The notes beneath the pieces are model-generated. The model was not told the origin of the DNA. It saw only the letters and a program-made list of their open reading frames with translations, and searched no databases. Positions 36,861 to 42,378 of a stretch of 42,378 bases of DNA are shown here, piece by piece. The first letter of the stretch is position 1, and each line of letters starts with the position of its first letter. Position numbers and translations under genes: made by a program. The stretch comes from Trichinella spiralis. Lineage: Eukaryota; Nematoda; Enoplea; Trichinellida; Trichinellidae. Where the stretch lies: NCBI GenBank assembly GCA_000181795.3, contig CM012954.1, forward strand, positions 8,161,597 to 8,203,974. The letters are read 5' to 3'.

Positions 36861-37374
36861 GAACCTACATGGCTGAGTTTTGAGTTAATGCAGTACTTGG
36901 TCTTTCACGCAGCAAAATTTACGTATGCAATTGCTTTCCTGTGTCGAAATAATTTTGATTTTTGTTTATTTTGTAATCTTTATTTTTCTTCTCTTGCATA
37001 GTTTGATTTTGAACATTTTCCGAACCAAGTTCTTTTTATTTTTTAAAGTTTTTCTCATTCATTCAAACTTTACATATTTTATTCATTTTTTAATTTCTCC
37101 CATTATTTCTTTTGATTTTTTTATTTTTACTTTTTGTATCTTATATTGTACATTTTATTATTTTTTTTCAATTTATTTTTCCAAATATTTTTTCTCTGAT
37201 TTTTTTACTTTAACTTTAACTTTGTAAAAACTCTGACACATGGAAAGCATCGCATACAAATACGTAAACACGTAATAAACCGTAATGCACATGGAGAAGA
37301 AAGAAGAAAAGTGGAGCAAGCCACGAGCGAGTGAACATGCAAAGCATACATGCATTTCTAGGTCAGAGTAACTT
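36861..37374. other. T-rich low-complexity stretch
   Basis: Long T-rich sequence, strongest at 36940-37220. It gives a spurious hydrophobic frame on the plus strand. No gene is supported. Confidence 0.6.
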
Positions 37375-37375
37375 T

Positions 37376-37464
37376 ATGCAAATGTGATGGTAAGCATTGC
37401 CGTTGGCATTCTGCTACGTGCACTTTGTGCTATGCAAATGCCGTAGCAATGTTCCTTATATAAA
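37376..37464 (+). promoter_or_regulatory. Candidate promoter: two octamers and a TATA box
   Basis: ATGCAAAT at 37376-37383 and 37432-37439, then TATATAAA at 37457-37464. The second octamer lies 17 bp upstream of the TATA box. Octamers next to TATA are a recurrent animal promoter layout. The same octamer is conserved in both long-repeat copies and recurs in the short repeats at 42060-42378. Confidence 0.4.
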
Positions 37465-37601
37465 TTTCTGTTTATTGAGAGACTGCACTATAGTATAAAT
37501 GTTCGGTGCTGAAGGGCGGTCTATTTACTTACTGCATTGCGTTATTTGGTCATTTCGATGCTTCACTGCAACAATTACGTTGTGATTGTTAGACTAAGAA
37601 T

Positions 37602-37683
37602 ATGAAGAAACCACGAACATCGGTTACAAAATGTATGACTCTACGTTTGCTTCATACGTCATTCCTGACAGGTCTGCTGACAG
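37602..37683 (+). other. Candidate short first exon
   Basis: About 140 bp past the TATA box, an ATG starts 27 codons (MKKPRTSVTKCMTLRLLHTS and seven more) and one base, then the donor ACAG|gtatga. The start is basic and then moderately hydrophobic. A plausible acceptor with a compatible phase lies far downstream near 39648 (TTTCAG|GTACATCAG), giving a short acidic end. No homologue is recognised. Confidence 0.25.
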
Positions 37684-40080
37684 GTATGAATTTTCATATA
37701 TTTGCTATTTTTCATACAATAATTTCTTTCTTTCTCTTGGCACACTGCACTAAACATGCGCGCTTTTTAAGCTTTTCGTAGTTGTTTGATTTTAGTCTTT
37801 TTGAATGGAAACTAGCGCATTGTTCTTCAGTAATGATGTTCAATTAATATTCGAGACCTTATTACGGCCAAGCCAATACATAATAGTACTAATGGTATAT
37901 TTTGCTATAGTTTTCAATAGTCCTTACAAATCCATTTGTAAAGTAGTACTCTGACATAGCAGTTGATCCCCTCCCGCATTATCTTTACTGTCCACTGTAA
38001 TGTTTATTGCTAAGGTAACATACTTGCCCAATTGTTTAAAGAAAATGTCTGTCACCGGGATACTGCAGTCGCACAATCGCACCCCTAAATGCTTGTCACT
38101 GCTCAAATCGTGAAAAACATTGTTTCAGCATGACATAGGAAAACTGCTGTTACCTAGAGAACACACTTTTATACTACCACCTTTGATACTTTCAGAATGG
38201 CAGTAACGTTCCCTTCATTTTTGAAATGACTCCTTAAAGTTTCCATTATGTCATTGTACCGCCAATAGCACTGATATATACAGATGCACGTATTTTCTGT
38301 CATTGAGAAAATAACTCAATGCCCATAAATGTTGTCAGTATTGATGAATGAAGCAATGCCTGAATATTATACGTGAAGATTGATTGGAAGAACGCATATG
38401 ACAACTTCCACCTCCTCCATCCTTCAACTTCTCCCTCATTCCTTCCTGCTATGCTGTCCCACCCTCCTTTCCTTTCTAATGATCCCCATCATTGAGCTCG
38501 TAATAATACTAAGCTGAACAGAGATCGCATTAAACTGAAAATTCTCCCCACCCTCCCCCCTATATTTCGAGCTGAATGAACAGCACTTAGCTGTTTTCAT
38601 TTCATAATAATCTAATTTCTCATAATTGTTATCGACTAGCAATATAACCAAATCCAGGCTACTCGTGATTCTTTTGTTTTATTCTTTTCATAAAATGCAA
38701 TGCAGAATTGTCACCCGCATAAGTTTGTTGAATTCATTGCAAATCGCTCAGTTACTGAATTTCTGCGATTAGGGTTTTTCTCACATTGTATGTGGCGCGC
38801 TGATGCAGTGCTCAACCAAGTTTGCAGTCTTACTATAAATCATCATAAGGTTTAAACAAAAGTTTAGTTAAAGCAAAATTTCAATAGTAAATAAGCTGTC
38901 AAGTGGCATACCCACTGGTGCAGCCGCTTACCATCATGTTGTCTATGCTGCGCACTTGTTAAATTCTGTGCTTAGATAAATTGTATATTATAAAATTTCT
39001 GAAAAAGTATTTTATTTTCGAAACTATTTTCAATGGAAGCTATTTTTTTATTATCCATATAATTTTGATTAGAAGAAAAGCATTGATAAAATATAAATTA
39101 TTGAATCACCTTGTACTTTCAAGCAACTAAATTACACAACATGCATAAATACGCAGTAATAGCATTTCCGTTTATTTTTAGTAATTTGCGATGCTTCATG
39201 TTAATATGTTTCCGTTTTAGGTAATTTTAGGGACAAAATTTGCATAACAATGCAATATTACGTAGTAATAGGAAGTGTGTAAATAAAAACGTAATAAATT
39301 TCATCGTCTCGTTTCATAATGTGGTCGGGGGGGGGTTTATTTTACTGCGCTATTTTCTGATGGAAAATTAGGTCGTTCTTCCTGAGCAAAGTAAATAGTT
39401 ATTTGCATAATTTACTTAGTATTATACATCTAATCAGAGAACTTCGATTACATTAGGTTATTCAGTTCAATGCAATGCTATCAATCTAGCACGTGGTCAA
39501 CTATAATTCCGCTCTTCAACACCATCCATGAATAACTGGTAAGTTGGATTTGATATTTTGGTGGTGGTATGCTATGCATGTTACTATACTTATATGGTGA
39601 ATGGAAACTGACGGGTTTCTTTTCTATTGTTGTTATTGCTAACTTTCAGGTACATCAGATGCGGAAGAAGAAGAAGTATCTATTTCTGTTTTTATTTAGA
39701 GATGACTGCATTAATATAATTCACTTTTAGAATTTGCATTATGTTATTTATATTCATATCAGTGAATATGAAACAGCCAAATTCTGAAAACTAACTGAAT
39801 ATGGTAACTATGCATCATGATGAATATGCCTTGCTTTTTACTTGAATTTTTCTTTTAAATTTAGATTGAAGGTTGCAGTGCCGTTAGCGCCACATTGCTT
39901 TCATTCTAACTGCAGCACTAATGTTAAATTATCATGTATATGATGTCATAGATTAGATGCCCTTGATTCAATTCTTTTAGGAATTGAAAATTACATTTGC
40001 CTTGCTACGTTTTGAAAATGCCCAGATGCAATCTATTATCAGTAAAGGCGGGTAAAAGCTGTTGAACAGTGGTTGTTGGA
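37684..40080. other. Noncoding stretch
   Basis: No supportable gene. Contains a pyrimidine-rich segment at about 38405-38560 and a run of nine G at 39327-39335. From about 39640 on, splice-site-like motifs become frequent. Confidence 0.5.
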
Positions 40081-41510
40081 GTTGCTGACCTGGCCTTCAA
40101 AAAACGTATGACAAAAAACAGTAAGTGTTGAATTTGTTTAATTACATAGCATGACGATAGGCGTATTAGATATAGGTATAATTGGGTAACTTCTGTAATT
40201 ACAGATTACGTCATTAGCTGAGTTTTTATGGTGTTCCTTTTGCTCTGGGTAACGTGATACGTCATGTTCACATCATTTCGTTCAATATTTGGCATCACAA
40301 ACATCCGTAAGTATTGAATTTGCTCCTGATTGCAGTTGGATCGTACAGTGTTTTTGTGCAGTGACGTTTCGCAGTTGTTATAGTGTGGTTTCACTTATCA
40401 TAAAAGTAAGAAGGATTGGATTGTAATTGTAGCAGATTCCCTGAGTCAGTCGAGCAGCGTTTGTACAAATCCTGACAACGTATTGGTGCTTGTTGCTGTC
40501 AGAGCGTTTCCAGTGTGATATGACAAAAATTAGTGAGTAGCTTTTGTTTATAATAGTTGTGGATGAAAAGCTTGTACCGTTGCAACCCGTGTTCGCATGG
40601 ACGTAAAGGCATTTCCTAGCCGTCCCAGTGTGCCTTTGTTTTTCACAAATAGTATCGTTCATCAGTAAGTATTGATTTTGATTAATTAGATAGCTGGAAG
40701 ATGCGAGTGTTACATGGATTGAATTTGAATATGTATCTGAATATGAATATGAATATTTATAATAACATATAACATCATTAGCTGAACTGTTTTCAAGTTA
40801 CTTTCGCTCTGGACACCGTGCTTAGTCGTGTTCACATCAGTTTGTTCTAAATGTGGCATCACAAACATCCGTAAGTATTTAACTTGCTCCTGATTGCAGT
40901 TGGATACGTAAAGTGTACACATTTTATCCATGACAGCATTACATTAACATCAAGCGAATTCGATGTTTCTTCTGATGACCCTCTGAGTTGAAGTTGACGC
41001 AGTGACGTTCATCATTGGTACTAATGTGATTTCACTTATCATAAGAGTAAGAAAGAAGTAAATGATTGTAATTCTAGCAGATTACGTTGAGACAGTCGAG
41101 TACCGCTAGTGCCCGTATAGATCTTTTGTCAGTGCGTTTCCAATGTGATATGACATTAGTAAGTAGTTTTTTTATAATAGCTGTGGATTATGTCGTCTCA
41201 TGAAGCCCGTACTGATGCCAACCAGTGTTCACGTGGCGTTTCAATTCCGTTTTCTAGCCGTCCCAGTGTGCCTTTACTTATCACAAATAGTAAGAAGGAA
41301 TTTGATATTATGACAGCAATGAAATATGTTAAATAGAACAGGTCGCTGTACATTTCAGCATTTTGTTCTTGATAGCAATGGATTACGTCATCATCAGAAA
41401 ATTTTTGTTTATTCTCAGCCGATGGCACTCTCAAGTTGGGTTTCCTACGGTTCTGATGTTTTTCCTTGTCACACAAGGTAAGGAAGAATTGCATTATTTT
41501 TGTAGTAAAA
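40081..41510 (+). repeat. Tandem monomer array with splice-site-like junctions
   Basis: A series of diverged monomers of about 70-150 bp. Several begin with or contain GATTACGTCA-like sequence and most end with TTATCACAAA-like sequence, immediately followed by a donor-like GTAAGT/GTAAGA/GTGAGT and, 22-34 nt later, an AG. Four or five monomers form a larger unit present at least twice: about 40205-40690 and 40772-41290. In one pair (40307 and 40872) the 29-nt intron-like segment differs at only two positions, while the flanking exon-like part differs at nearly one in five. No frame stays open through the exon-like parts on the plus strand. Confidence 0.6.
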
Positions 41511-41719
41511 CTGTTTTGTATTTAAAGTTTTAGTGCGTGACTGTGAAGACGCCGCATCTTGAAAGATCTGTATCGAATGACGTCGTTATTCTGCTGTTAT
41601 TCGTCTTCAATTACTTTCTGTAATATGGCTGTAATATGGTATATAACTATATTCAACTATGAATTTTAGAATCATGAAATTCTTCACTAAGAGCAGTAGA
41701 GCTGTACAAGTACTGGTAC

Positions 41720-42030
41720 GTAGCATCAAAGTAAGTGGATAAAGTAATGCAGGTAAGTAGAATCGAAGCGGATATATTAAAGTGCGTACAGGTAAATGGA
41801 TTGCAGGTAAGTACTGAAGGTAAGTACAATAATGTAAGGTGCAGGTGAGTAAAATGAAAAGGTAAGTTGTGCAGGTAAGTATAAAGAAGAATGATATCGT
41901 AGAGTAAAGTGGATTGAAGTTCGAGGTAAAGGTAAGTATGAGGCGTTACTCAAGGTAAAGGTAAGTATGAGGCGTTACTCAAGGTAAAGGTAAGTACGAG
42001 GCGTTACTGGGTAATTGCAGGACATGTAAG
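41720..42030 (+). repeat. Dense cluster of abutting AG|GTAAGT motifs
   Basis: About ten near-consensus 5' splice sites in 300 bp, many written as CAG|GTAAGT or AAG|GTAAGT, so that an acceptor-like AG directly touches a donor-like GT. It includes three head-to-tail copies of a 29-bp unit at 41924-42009 containing AAAGGTAAGTA and GAGGCGTTACT. No polypyrimidine tracts precede the AGs. Noncoding. Confidence 0.7.
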
Positions 42031-42059
42031 TATCGAAGAGCCGGGTGATGAATTATGTA

Positions 42060-42378
42060 AATCTTCGAAAAAAATACCTGAGGGAATGCCTTGGGCATAG
42101 CCTGAAAATTTGCATATCCTCCTGAAGGCAAATATTGTGCAATAAAATGCTTTCGGCGTAGCCTGCGGTAATATGCAAATTTTTATTTGCCCTGGGGCAT
42201 AGCCTGAGGCGACGCCTGCGGCTAAATTTCAAAAAATTTCAAAATTTCCAAAAATTGCCTGAGGCATAGCCCCAGGCATAGCCTGAGGGCAAATAAAATT
42301 TGCATATTACCCTGAGGCGATTAAAAATTTGCATAAAACCTCCCTGAGGGCAAATATTGTGCTATAAATTGCATGGGG
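42060..42378. repeat. Short palindromic repeats with octamers
   Basis: GC-rich cores such as GCCTGAGGC, GGCATAGCC and CCTGAGGGC alternate with AT-rich spacers carrying ATTTGCATA or its complement (about 42109, 42171, 42299, 42330). A longer phrase GGCAAATATTGTGC occurs twice about 225 bp apart (near 42128 and 42350). The array runs off the window edge. Confidence 0.7.

Noticed and set aside
36925-37227. Plus-strand hydrophobic open frame of about 100 codons
   Set aside because: It is an artefact of T-rich low-complexity DNA (Phe, Ile, Leu only), with no start context, splice sites or family likeness.
40206-41494. Several minus-strand open frames of 62-98 codons in the repeat array, two of them similar to each other
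   Set aside because: The similarity follows from the DNA repeat. The frame is not kept between equivalent units, and the best-conserved part is the intron-like spacer.
1-42378. tRNA, rRNA or CRISPR elements
   Set aside because: Searched by eye for the T-loop GGTTCRANNCC pattern, rRNA-like conserved blocks and spaced direct repeats; none could be supported.

Overview
The window is nuclear DNA of an invertebrate animal: about two-thirds A+T, protein genes split by many short GT-AG introns (mostly 45-130 nt), and 3' splice acceptors lying a few bases to a few tens of bases upstream of several start codons, as expected where mRNAs are trans-spliced or carry short 5' UTR introns. The gene set (Pax3/7, a FRMD4-type FERM protein, TMED10, ABCC10, a gamma-tubulin complex protein, mitochondrial L23) is animal. 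A histone-type 3' stem-loop whose loop begins with C, plus the compact introns, point to a nematode, probably not a Caenorhabditis relative. That placement is inference. All exon joins below were worked out by eye from splice sites, reading phase and family conservation.

Layout. 1-1850: one copy of a long dispersed repeat, pointing left. 2746-24672 (minus strand): four spliced genes in the same direction, ABCC10/MRP7-like transporter, TMED10, FRMD4-like protein and a GCP-family gamma-tubulin complex protein. 24673-27326: AT-rich spacer between divergent gene blocks. 27327-32702 (plus strand): an intronless gene of unknown function followed by a histone-like hairpin, mitochondrial ribosomal protein L23, and a compact Pax3/7 gene. 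32722-35149: gene-poor AT-rich DNA. 35150-36860: the second, inverted copy of the long repeat, pointing right, with a small exon-like open frame. 36861-42378: no recognisable protein gene, but an array of diverged repeats carrying consensus-like splice donors with acceptor-like AGs only 22-34 nt downstream, then a cluster of directly abutting AG|GTAAGT motifs, then short GC-rich palindromes mixed with octamer (ATTTGCAT) motifs.

The conserved genes do not form one pathway. TMED10 (ER-Golgi cargo sorting) and the ABCC10-like transporter are close same-strand neighbours and may be co-transcribed. The most interesting points are the Pax gene (its paired domain keeps the PAI half but has lost most or all of the RED half, and an intronic TATA box plus a phase-compatible ATG exon could make a homeodomain-only protein), an in-frame optional exon inside the FERM domain of the FRMD4-like gene, the histone-type hairpin after a non-histone gene, and the splice-site-like repeat arrays at the right end.
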